From assembly GCA_023362775.1 (NCBI GenBank), contig JALMGJ010000018.1, positions 682,001-746,000 of the forward strand: DNA of 64,000 nucleotides. The letters are read 5' to 3'. Of this stretch, positions 33,790 to 44,244 are shown piece by piece (within the stretch, counting starts at the first letter, position 1; each line of letters opens with the position of its first letter). Position numbers and translations under genes: made by a program. The notes under the pieces were generated by a model. It did no database searches. It worked only from the letters and a program-made list of their open reading frames with translations, and was not told where the DNA came from. The stretch is from Charina bottae. Lineage: Eukaryota; Chordata; Lepidosauria; Squamata; Charinaidae.

Positions 33790-34490
33790 TAACTATGTAC
33801 AAATGATGAACATGTAATTGCTAAAATGTATAAACTGTTATTGAAATTTGGAACGGAAGGAGAACACGTGAAAGATTGTATGATAAAATGGGCTAAGGAC
33901 TTTGGATATAACATATTGATGGAACAGTGGGAAATATGTGGTTAAAAGGATTGGAATTTACATTATAACTTAAAAGAGAATTTTTATAAAATGATATACC
34001 ATTGGTATATGACTCCAGAAAATATTGTCTAGAATGTATAAAGATACTTCAAATTTATGTTGGAAATGTGGACAACATGAAAGGTCATTTTATCATGCCT
34101 GGTGGACTCGTAAAAAAGCCAGAAATTTCTGGGTTCAAATATATGTAATGATACAAAGAATTTTAAAGATCAACATTCAACTGAAACCAGAACCTTTCTT
34201 GCTGGGATTAATGGACAGTCAATTGGAAAAAAGCCATGGAATGCTTATATAAGATTACTGCTGCAAGACTATTATATGTGCAAAAATGGAAAGACGCTGA
34301 AATACCCACAGTGGAGGAATGGTTCGTGAAGATGACAAAACTAGCAGAGATGGCAAAATTAACTAGTCTAATTAGAGAAAGCTCAACAACTACATTTATC
34401 AGTGACTGAAAACTATTTACTCTTTTCTTTATTATCTTTATTTTCTCTTACAAAATTTCTTCAATAAAAATTATTTTAAAAACCCCATGG
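33790..34490 (+). mobile_element. L1 LINE, 5'-truncated 3' end of ORF2
   Basis: Plus-strand fragments read YHWYMTPE, then LCWKCGQHERSFYHAWWTRK, ARNFWVQIYVMIQRIL, PEPFLLGL and AARLLYVQKWKDAEIPTVEE. This is the typical L1 ORF2 C-terminus (CWKCG..HxWW...FW). It ends with aataaa-type signals near 34471 and an A-rich tail. Several stops and a frameshift make it dead. Confidence 0.85.
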
Positions 34491-34610
34491 GATTCAGTCT
34501 CCTCTGTGAGCAGATTGAAATAAACACCTGCAACTGCCCTACAATAGAATTATTATAAGAAATCAAAGGAATACATAGCACAGCTGGTGACTATGCCTAC
34601 TTAAAGGTAA

Positions 34611-34945
34611 AAAGGTAAAGGTCCCCCCTCACATCTGTGCAGTCATGTCCGACACTAGGGGCCGGTGCTCATCTCCGTTTGTTAGCTGAAGAGCCAGCGT
34701 TGTCCGAAGACGCTTCCACGGTCATGTGGCCGGCATGACGCGCGCGGAACGCTGTTGCCTACCCACCGAAGTGGTACCTATGTATCTACTTGCATTTGCA
34801 TGCTTTCGCATTGCTAGGTTGGCAAGAGCTGGGGCGAGTGCGGGAGCTCACTCCGTCACGCGGGGCTAGGGATTCGAACCTCCAAACTTGCGATCTTCTG
34901 ATTGACAAGCCTGGCGTCTTACCCGCTGAGCCACCACGCCCCTTA
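34611..34945 (-). mobile_element. Sauria-type SINE, full length
   Basis: Complement of the 301-645 copy with both the tRNA-like head (B box ggattcgaacctcc, 34869-34882) and the BovB-like tail (gcagtcatgtccgacactag). Target duplication tacttaaaggtaa at 34598-34610 and 34946-34958. Confidence 0.92.
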
Positions 34946-35567
34946 TACTTAAAGGTAACCTCAGCTAAAATCCTGTTGCTCTTTGGGTTGTGAACACCTC
35001 TTTTTAAATGGCAGATTATACTTCAGTGTTTGCAGCTGTGCTGTTTTAAAAACTGCAAGCACAGAGGCCCAGAGAGAGACAAGAAAGAGTGCCCTAAAAC
35101 AATCATGTAAAGCACACTGGTGCATCTCTCACTGAGGAGCAATGAAGAAGAAAATCATGCCATGGAACATAGCAAGAAAAATGCCAGTTAGCTCTTAAGG
35201 TTGATGGTCAACTGGCATCCACGCAGAGCAGAAGAGCAAGGACTGGTACCCCTGTGGAAGCAGCCACTGTGAAAAACTCTTCCAATAACAAATAGGTAGG
35301 TCTGGTCCATGCTTGCATTTCGAAAGTGGCTTTGATTGGGCAGGATACGCTTGTGCATAAAATGTTAGATCTGGAATAGCTTTCACTATCGCCCTTGAGT
35401 TGACCTCTTAGCAGAGTTTGGTACAATAATGTCAAACTTTTCAATTCTCCCGATAGCTTTAGCAGCTGTTTGCCTGTATATGTTTACAGTGTCTTTGCCT
35501 GAGTACCACCACTTACAAACCCAAGTAGATGCACATTACTTTCATGCCAGGAATGATCCGGAGTATG

Positions 35568-35767
35568 TCTATGAAGGTTCTCAGTCATCCAGGTGGAATT
35601 GTCTGTAGCTTGAATCATGTCAACTGGATTTCTATTTTCTTAGTGGAAACGTTTCGCTCCTTATCCAAGGAGCTTCTTCAGTCAGACTGAAGAAGCTCCT
35701 TGGATAAGGAGCGAAACGTTTCCACTAAGAAAATAGAAATCCAGTTGACATGATTCAAGCTACAGAC
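35568..35767. mobile_element. Short palindromic Penelope-like insertion
   Basis: Two perfect 83-bp inverted arms (35601-35683 and 35685-35767) around a single base, with an unpaired 33-nt left end (35568-35600). Flanked by the 13-bp duplication gatccggagtatg (35555-35567 and 35768-35780). The ends are the same as those of the 2.9-kb element at 50811. Noncoding. Confidence 0.9.
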
Positions 35768-35780
35768 GATCCGGAGTATG

Positions 35781-36920
35781 CACCGGAGACGCAATTTCCG
35801 CCTGCCCAATGAGGTTTTGATTTCCTGTGCAGACACGCTTGCCCATGGGGCTAAGTTACTTCTCTTAACAGCTCCTCTGACCTCTTACCACTTAAAAAAA
35901 CATTGGGGGAGAGGAATAACTCAAGATCGGGAAGAGAAGAGCAAGGAGGTTGAAGCATTGCCAAAGGAAGATTAAGTCAGGCAATCCTGATGTATTTATT
36001 CATGGAAGGGAGGATATGTTTTATTTCCTAATTATTAGATGGGGTGAGACTTGAGCCTGGCCTATGTATTCCTCACGCTTGGATGGAGAGGTCAGGATCT
36101 GACCTGCTGTGACCCTTCACTAAGCAACCCCCACTGGAGACATTTGTGGTTGTGTGTGTCTGAGGTCCCATCTGTACAGAAGCTAGTACACATGAAGCCC
36201 AGTATGTGTAGGCTGACATGCATCCTAATTTTTCTAAATCCATAATCTGTACGGTTGGACCCAGGGTTAGTCATGCTGGGATCAATGGGACAAGTCACCA
36301 CAAACTGAAGCATCACTGTAGTGACTTGGTCTGGATCCAAGTCAGCATGACTTGGTCTGGATCCACGTCATTGGCCTCCAAAACCTGGAGGGCTGGGTGT
36401 GGTGAAGGATGAAGCTGGTGACAGAGGCAATAGGCCTGCTCCTACCCACCATAAAGGACATCTGCACTGAACCTCTGTGGTTTCTCCAAGAGAAGCAAAG
36501 GGGAATCCCTAGTGAAGCTTCACACAGTCTGCTGCTCTGCTCTGGCTTGCAGGAAGCTTACTCTGCTCACTAGCTGGAGACGGACTTTACCCTTTCCAAG
36601 AAGACTAATGCTGAGTGAGAACAGCCATTGTACAAAAACATTTGCCAGGCAAAACAAGGCTCCTGGGAAGATTGATTATGAACCTGGGCAGTCATTCAGG
36701 CCTGCAGGAGATGCCCTTCGGAAGGGTCCTCTGCTGTCTGAGGCCTGTCTGTCTGGTGTGCCAGGGAGGGCCTTTTCTCAAGGCATGAAATAAGCTCCTT
36801 GGGAGCTGCATTTGGCCCCCTTTCGCTCAACTTTTAGAACAACAGGTAACATGCAACTCTTGCCAGGCCATTAAATAATAATGGTTATACGATTTATGCC
36901 TCAAATTGCTTTCAACCTCA
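35781..36920. other. Unassigned sequence
   Basis: No gene or repeat recognised. A 17-bp direct repeat (gacttggtctggatcca) occurs at about 36321-36366. Confidence 0.4.
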
Positions 36921-36924
36921 GATA

Positions 36925-37460
36925 CCATCTAGTCCAGCCGCCTGCTCAGTACAGGATCTGCTAAAACATTTTGAACAGATAGCTACCCAACCCCTGTTTA
37001 AAGACCTTCAGCAGATGGATAGGATAGCAAGATAGGATAGCAGATGTCAGTCCCACTAGGTAGACTAGGCCAAGAAATCAACTCCTTACGAAGGCTAAAA
37101 CTACTTTTATTGAGATTGGCTAGAATAACAGAATCTTGCAAGCCTGATTGTGCTGTAGCTCCTCCCCACTCTTATACTCCTGTGAATTAGGGAGGTGTCT
37201 GTCAGTACTGCTTACAAACGCAATCTGCCTGCTGTGGACTTCATATATGCTTTCCCCCTCATTGCTTTGGTAACGTTGCTTTGGTCTCCACCAAGGTCAT
37301 CTTCCTATCTCTAGAGCAGACCAGTTCATGAGGCAGCCTGTTCTACCAGTTGGCAGCTCCCACCTTCAGGAAGTTTCTTCTAATATCTACAGTAATTCAA
37401 ACCTATTTCCCAGCAGTTTCAACTCGTTGGTTCTAATCCTGTCCTCTGGGGCAACAGAGA
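36925..37460 (-). mobile_element. CR1 LINE 3' end, interrupted at 37021-37317
   Basis: Antisense blocks agataccatctagtccagcc, cagtacaggatctgctaaaa and, after the interruption, gaggcagcctgttctaccag and cctgtcctctggggcaacag follow the order of the CR1 3' UTR. The 297-bp insert carries tttattgagattggctag and could be a solo LTR, but I could not define its ends. Confidence 0.7.
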
Positions 37461-38432
37461 ATAAGTCCACAGTCTGGACAACTGGTTCCACTGTGGCAGA
37501 TGACTCCCAACGGTGAAGGCAGTTTAGAGAAAATACATATAGCCTTTTGTTTCCTCTCTACATCAACTCTAGCTGCACCTAGTAAATTTCAAGTGGTCTG
37601 TCTTCACGGAATACATTCCAAATCTTTCAGGAGAGCCCCCCATTTATTACCAAGAAGTGTTACAAATCACAAGGGGAGATGAGAAGGAAGGGCTTCTACA
37701 TTTAGGTTCAGATCCTAATTTGATGGTTTGGGAGACATCTAGTGCATGCTAATTCAGAAGCGGCCCAGTTTGACTTGTGGACCGCATCTGCATTCAGACA
37801 ACTAAAGTCTCCTCTCTCCCACTGATGATCCATGCAAATCAGAAAGCAATCTTACCAAATACTGTGTGTGTGTTTTTAACAAATTAAATAAGATATGCAA
37901 TCATAATACCCAGGATGGCAAGATGAAGCCTGCCAAATATCTGGCAAAGAGGTCCAGCATGTTTTTGAATGCAAATAAGTGCAAGATTTTAAAATTTAGT
38001 TGTTTTAAAGGATGACATTAAAAATGGTTCAAATGAGCAAAAGACACAAAGTGCAACAGGAAGAAGTTGACTGATGGATGTGGAACAAGAGACGGCAAAA
38101 GTTTTGAAACTCCAGCATTTTCTAAACAAACATCCAATCTTATCCACCCTTGGTCCCACTGACTCAATCAAAATTCTCTAAAGTTCCTGTCACTGATTTA
38201 TCTGTCCCTCCTTTCCTCCAGGAGCTCAAGGCAGCCTAGAGAACTTTCCCTCCTCCAACTTCTCCCTACAACAACAACCCTGTGAGGCAAATTGGGCCGA
38301 GAGAGTGATTGGCCCCAAACCCCCAGGGAGTTTCTGCATTTGAGGCTGGAGGTGAACCTGAGTCTCCCCAGTGCCATTTCAAGATCTTAATTACTTAACT
38401 AATTACATAATGCCTAATACTAACCAAGAGTC

Positions 38433-38780
38433 CTGATTGATTAATTGATTATTTGCTATCAAGTTGGTGTTGACTTTTAGTGACCACATAGATAGACTTT
38501 CTCTGTGATGATCGGTCCCTAACCTGGTCCTTCAGGTGTTCCAATGGTGTACCTATTCGCCACTGTAACTGAGCCCATCACCTTTGCTGCTGGTCTTCCT
38601 CTTCTCTTTCCTTCCACCCTTCCCAGCATGAGATCTTTTTACAGAGAGCTGGGCCTTTGTATAATGTGTCCAAAGTGGGATAATTTGAGCCTGGTCATTT
38701 GTGCCTCATGTGAAAACTCAGTTGATTTGTTTGATGATCCATTGGCTTGTTTTCTTGGCTATTCATGGTATTCTCATGGA
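38433..38780 (-). mobile_element. RTE-type LINE 3' end
   Basis: Starts with (ttgattaa) tail sequence and ctatcaagttggtgttgact. It continues with gagctgggcctttgtataat and gatttgtttgatgatccatt, collinear with the split copy at 15301/18512. Confidence 0.75.
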
Positions 38781-38929
38781 CATCCAAGAGTCCTGAGCCC
38801 CATTGAAATCCTTCTAATCATTGGCATTAGAAACTAGCACAGGAAGTCACAGGTTAACATCCCTCCTTTCCCTTTCCTCACCTTCAGGAAAGAAGATATT
38901 GGGGAGGAATCTATCAGTTTTAAGAGGCA

Positions 38930-39430
38930 CCTGACCATCTGGGTCCCTCCATCACCAGCAAAGCTGATGGACCTGAGGGACCGTCTCGTCCCGATAACGT
39001 CGGCCCGCCCCACCCGTGCATGCAGAGAGGGCATGCTTCGGACCCCCTCAACAAGAGAATTCCATCTAGCGGGGTCCAGGAGGCGTGCCTTCTCTGCAAT
39101 AGCACCCGCCTTATGGAATATCTTGCCCCCGGAGGTGACTGGCCCCCTCCCTCCTGGCCTTTCGGAAGGCCCTTAAGACATGGCTCTGCCACCTGGCCTG
39201 GGACGACGGAGGTAGTAGTGCCTCCTGGGGTTGGCTGGCCCCGTAGCTCCATGATCTATCTGCGGGTCCTAATCCATCTTGGATTTTATTTTATTTATTC
39301 TCTGCTGTGTTTTTAGATATTTTTGTATAGTTTTTAAATTGTATTTGTTGTAACCTGCCCAGAGACCCTTGCATGGGAGATGGGCGGGGAATAAATTTGA
39401 AAAATAAATAAAAAATAAATAAATAAAGCA
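38930..39430 (+). mobile_element. L2/CR1-type LINE 3' end
   Basis: Contains gaccgtctcgtcccgataac, ggaggcgtgccttctctgca and ccagagacccttgcatggga, and ends in (aaat)n. Same family as 31990-33240 but 5' truncated further. Confidence 0.78.
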
Positions 39431-40789
39431 TCCAAGACAGGTAAAGTTTAAAGTGGTCTATTTTGGAAGCAACCCACTTCAGTTCAGATTCTTCCAAATA
39501 TTTCCAAATGAACTCAATCAAATGTGACTTTCTCACCCAATCCAAACTATATTTGAAAGCTTTAAAACTTGATGTCCATTGCAGGAGCAATTCCCACTTA
39601 ATTTCTAGTACTTAGAATTTTTCTTTGGAAGCTTTAAAAGAGAAGAGAGCTGATTAGAGTAAGCACTAAAGGCCCATAAGCTCAAACACGCAGATCAAGC
39701 ATTCTTACAATGTGCCAAGACTTCAGTTATCAGCATACTTTATTTTCAGCACTACCTGAGTGGTAGGGCTGAGCTGTAAGTGACATTCCGTGGGTGCAAC
39801 TAGACAGAAACAGGCCCCTGTCCCATCTTTGCCTATTTGGGATATGTTCGTAAAGGCCACCCGTTTGGGCTCCTTGTTGGCAGCGGAGGATCTGCCCTAG
39901 TAAATACTATACCATCAGGACCATGATAAATGAAGCCTAAAGTGCTGCCTAAATTCTAGTGCAGAACATTGCTTAGAAACATTTGCTGCCCACCTGGAAC
40001 ACGTTTGTTTGTTAACAATGTCCTGGTTTTCGGGCCAGTGACCAGGAAGGGAACGTACAGGCTGGGAAAGGTGCCTCCATCAGTCCGTTCCTCTTGTTTC
40101 ATAATCCCCACTGCCGAATCAGGGCTGGAATTGATGTTCTGCGGATGTTCTCTGTTCACATTCCCAGATCTTCTCATGGGTGCGGGGGGGGGGGGATTTG
40201 CAGGTCACCCTCCCTCTTGCCATGTCCTGTTGCCTCGGCGACAGATCCACATTTACTCAAACACACTCAGAAAGTGCTTGAGAACTTGCAACACTCTGCA
40301 CTGTGTTTGTGTGTTAGTCATCCGCAAGCTGCCAGTTCCAGCGTTGTGTTTCTTGGCATGGCGAAACCTGAGAGCCCAAGAGCTTCGTTTCAAACCCATG
40401 TATGGCCTGACACTATCAGCGTGGCCCAGTGAAGGGGGCCAGGATTCCTGCTCGGCCACGAGCCTGGCAGGGGCTCCGGTGTTATTATCCAGACCATTAA
40501 CTGAAGACGGAGCGGAAAACAGCCCGACGCACCTGCCCCTCTCTGCATCAGGAACGATTTCTTTCTGACATGACAGGATAAAACAGACGCCAAGTGCAAA
40601 CCTGCTTTTTGTTACTTTGTCCATGAGCTCGCAGAGAATTATGATTCTATGATTCTAACTGAGATTAGTTCATGCTTTGCGTGTACTGAAGCCTCTTCCA
40701 GTCACAGACATTTCTTCCCCTCAAGTCAAATGCTATTAAATGGGGGTTTTTTACACGGGGGGGGGGGAGGACATTTAGTCCCTGCAGCC
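39431..40789. other. Unassigned sequence
   Basis: A long plus-strand open frame at 39969-40568 has no recognisable domain and the composition of noncoding DNA. G-runs occur at 40182-40195 and 40757-40767. Confidence 0.4.
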
Positions 40790-41480
40790 TTAAAATTGTT
40801 TGAGGCTAAAACGTTGACTCAAATTCTCTCTGGGGCACAAGCAGGAATCTTCTTGAAGAAAGAATCAATAGAAACCGTACAAACAAAATTCCTGCGATCA
40901 ATTCTAGCGGCACCCAGCGGAACAGCAAATGCCCAGATGAGACTAGAAACAGGAATGCCCCAAATACTGGTTAGGGCCTGGAAGATGATGTTAACCTTTT
41001 GGTTGAAAATTCAATTCCTTCCAGTAGGTTTGACCCCTCTAGTCCTGATTGATAATTTTCTCCCTCCCTGGAAAGAGGCGATAGAGCATAAGCTGGCTTT
41101 ATATGGGCTGTCTCCATTATTTTGAAAAGCGTTAGGTTACAATCAAGCCAAGCAATTGGTATTAACAGAATCAGAGATATGGAATTCCAGCTAGAAGTTA
41201 ATAGGATACCTATACACAGCAGGAATCAGATAAGATGGGGTACATGGGAACCAGCAAGATATTTGAAAGACCTAACCTTTCCTAAGATTAGAATAGCATT
41301 TTTAGAGCTAGATTTAATATCCTTCCATCAGCACTCCTGCAAGGCAGGTATAATAAAACTCCCTTAGCAGAAAGAATTTGTACATGCGGCACTAAGGAGG
41401 TTGAAAACATCATTCATGTTCTATTGAGATATAAATATTATAGGGATATTAGATCAACATATATTTATCCCCTAGTAGAA
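40790..41480 (+). pseudogene. Non-LTR retrotransposon C-terminal fragment, clade unassigned
   Basis: An open segment (40800-41125) reads VQTKFLRSILAAPSGTANAQ, MRLETGMPQILVRAWKMMLT and KEAIEHKLALYGLSPLF. After a stop and frame changes come CTCGTKEVENIIHVLL-like residues (about 41377-41425), a CxC...H end common to many LINE C-termini. I cannot name the clade. Confidence 0.6.
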
Positions 41481-41802
41481 AGTTGTCCAGTTGACCTCAA
41501 ACCCAGTTGACCTCAAACCCAGTTATTACACGGGCAGTAGCAAAATTCTGTGCTGCCACAATGATAATAAGGCAAAACCGGTTAAAGAAGTAGGGAATTG
41601 TGTATATTTTTCTCTTTTTATTAATACTTTATCTAGCCATTTTTTAATAAATTTTTTAGGATATATATTTTACAACATACTATTAAAATAATAGATCTAT
41701 TAATAAACATGTCATTATTGTAATAGGGTTTTATTGTAATAGGGTTTTATAGATTATAATTGTCTAAATTTATAGTTTTATCCCCTAGTTACCTATGTAT
41801 AA

Positions 41803-42156
41803 AAAGGTAAAGGTTCCCCCCGCACATTTGTGCAGTCGTGTCCGACTCTAGGGGCCGGTGCTCATCTCCGTTTGTTAGCCGAAGAGCCAGCATTGTCCGA
41901 AGACGCTTCCACGGTCATGTGGCCGGCATGACGCGCGCGGACCGCTGTTACCTTCCCACCGAAGTGGTACCTATTAATCTACTTGCATTTGCATGCTTTC
42001 GAATTGCTAGGTTGGCAAGAGCTGGGGCGAGTGCGGGAGCTCATTCCGTCACGCGGGGCTAGGGATTCGAACCTCTGAACTTGCGATCTTCCGATCGACA
42101 AGCCTGGCGTCTTACCCGCTGAGCCACCATGCCCCTAATTATACATTATACAGTAA
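41803..42156 (-). mobile_element. Sauria-type SINE, full length
   Basis: Complement of the SINE: gcagtcgtgtccgactctag tail, gggattcgaacctctgaac B box and accgctgagcc A box. Target duplication acctatgtataa at 41791-41802 and 42157-42168, with about 17 extra bases before the 5' duplication. Confidence 0.9.
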
Positions 42157-42168
42157 ACCTATGTATAA

Positions 42169-43387
42169 TTGTATTTAATTGATTAGTTTGATTTTAATTG
42201 TTATTTTTATTAATTTTAAGTTGCTGGTCATTGACCGAATAAACAAACATTCAAATTCAAATTCTTCCCCTCAAGAGGGCTGCAGGGGTACTCATCAGTA
42301 ACACATACTGTAGGAGCAAGACTGGGGGAAATAAGGGATCCACAAAGCAAAACTTCCATCACTGTGTCAAGCAGCACATCTGGGCACCCAAGGTAGGGAC
42401 TCTGGGTTGTGGAGATTGTGGATACAAAGCCAAGGAAAATCCCAAAAGCTGGAGGATGCCTGGACTGGCATGGCGAGATGGCATTCATAATGTTGGTCAA
42501 TCATGCCATCAGCTCTGCACAAGGAACACTGGCAGTGAGGTGGACGTTCAGAAGGAGCAATTCTATGAGAGATGTTGTGGCACCCCCTTGGCATGCTTTG
42601 GATGCAGAAGCTGATGTGATAATAAATTTGTTAGACTTTAAGATGCCCCAAGATGATCTGTTCTTTTTGCTACCAGAAATGGAGCCCTATACTGCTTGAG
42701 AGACTATTGCTTTTCCACATCTTCCCTGCAGGCAGGGGTCATATTCATTCAGAAGACACTCAAAAGGTGGAAGCCCAATCTAAAGTTAATTTCAGATGAT
42801 GAGACAGATCAGTACTTTGGATATTGCCACACATTTCTGTTTCCTAGGTCATTGTCTTTAATAGGCCAGCAAAGGGGAGAAAACGGATTATGTAGGAATG
42901 GGGTGCAACAAGGTTTAATCCTGGCTCGGTGCTTTTAAAAATGTTGAAGAGCACCTAGCCCAGGATTAGACCTTGCATGCAGATCAAGACATTTTTTTTG
43001 CCAAAGTGGCCATCCACGTCTTTGACTCATTTGGTGGATCCTTTGCAAGATTTCCTAGGAGGATGATCTACTTTATGCTTGAAGAAGAGATTTGGCATCC
43101 GGCCCACTCAGCTGCAGATTGTGCTCTGCAGAGAAATCCTCTGCATTTTTTTCTCCCAGTCCACTCAATTAGAGGAAATAATTTGCTTTTGAAATTTGCA
43201 TCAGTGGAGAAGAGAATGTTGGTGAAATTTTTGGAGGTGGAATGGAGTGTTCTTGCACTTATTTAGTGATGAAGTAAGGAGTCTCGGGGGGGGGGGTGAG
43301 AGAGAAAAAGTCTCTCTAGCTTTCCACATTTCCACTGAATCCCAAGGGAATTATTGGAAGCACACGAGAACGTGGCATCTAGGCGTA
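42169..43387. other. Unassigned sequence
   Basis: A stretch near 42615-42665 (taataaatttgttagacttt, aagatgccccaagatgatct) matches the end of a common dispersed reptile repeat that I cannot classify. No gene seen. Confidence 0.4.
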
Positions 43388-43395
43388 CTCTAGAG

Positions 43396-43530
43396 CAGTG
43401 TTTCTCAACCTTGGCAACTTTAAGAGGTCTGGACCTCAACTCCCAGAATTCCCCAGCCAGCATGGCTGGCTGGGGAATTCTGGGAGTTGAAGTCCAGACC
43501 TCTTAAAGTTGCTAAGGTTGAGAAACACTG
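43396..43530. mobile_element. Hairpin hAT MITE (family 3)
   Basis: The whole element is a nearly perfect inverted repeat: cagtgtttctcaaccttggc at the left, its complement at the right, meeting at agccagcatggctggct. Target duplication ctctagag / ctccagag at 43388-43395 and 43531-43538, one mismatch. Confidence 0.9.
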
Positions 43531-44244
43531 CTCCAGAGAGATCCATTGGATCTCCATCAAGGGGGTCTGTACTCTCAGAAAATTACTTTTCAAAACAGGT
43601 CCTCACTGCAAACACCCGAGGCTGCCAGCCCAGGGAGCTAAAATAACCTAAGGTCAAATCTAAAACAATGATTGGAACTCAAAAAAAACCAAGCGGGGAT
43701 GGAATTATTACTCCGCAGTTTTCCTGTTGGTCTTTTATTTTTATTTTTTTGCACAGCTTTTAAGAGGTAGCTCCTTCTTGTGCTTTGGAAGTCAGTGAAT
43801 TGATTGAAATAATCCGGTGTTATAAAAAAAAAGTTTTGCATAAAAGTCCACACTCGTCAGCTTTTAGAAATTACCTTGGGGAGGCAAGACTGGGTAGCAA
43901 TATAACAACACTTTTCTTAACCATCCTATGGATCATTTAAACAGAAAACGTTAGGAAATATTTCGTGATCCATTTGTTTCCTCTGTCTTTCTTGTTTTGG
44001 AAGCAGAGAAATGCATTGGAAAATTACTAATTATTTTTTCTTTCCCATACCTGCCCGCCTCCAGGCTGACTTCATGCATGAGGAAGCTCAACGCTGACTA
44101 TTAGAAGTCCCATCACCACAAAACCAGACCTCTCCAGGGTTCTCTTCAGGCTCCTTCTCTGGTCCAAGGGACCCTTTAAAAAGCAGGCGTGTTTATTATT
44201 ATATTTCCCAAGGACCATTTAGCCCTCGGCTTCCCCTTGGACAA

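Noticed and set aside
39969..40568. 199-residue plus-strand ORF
   Set aside because: No domain, no splice context, includes a translated G-run; looks like chance.
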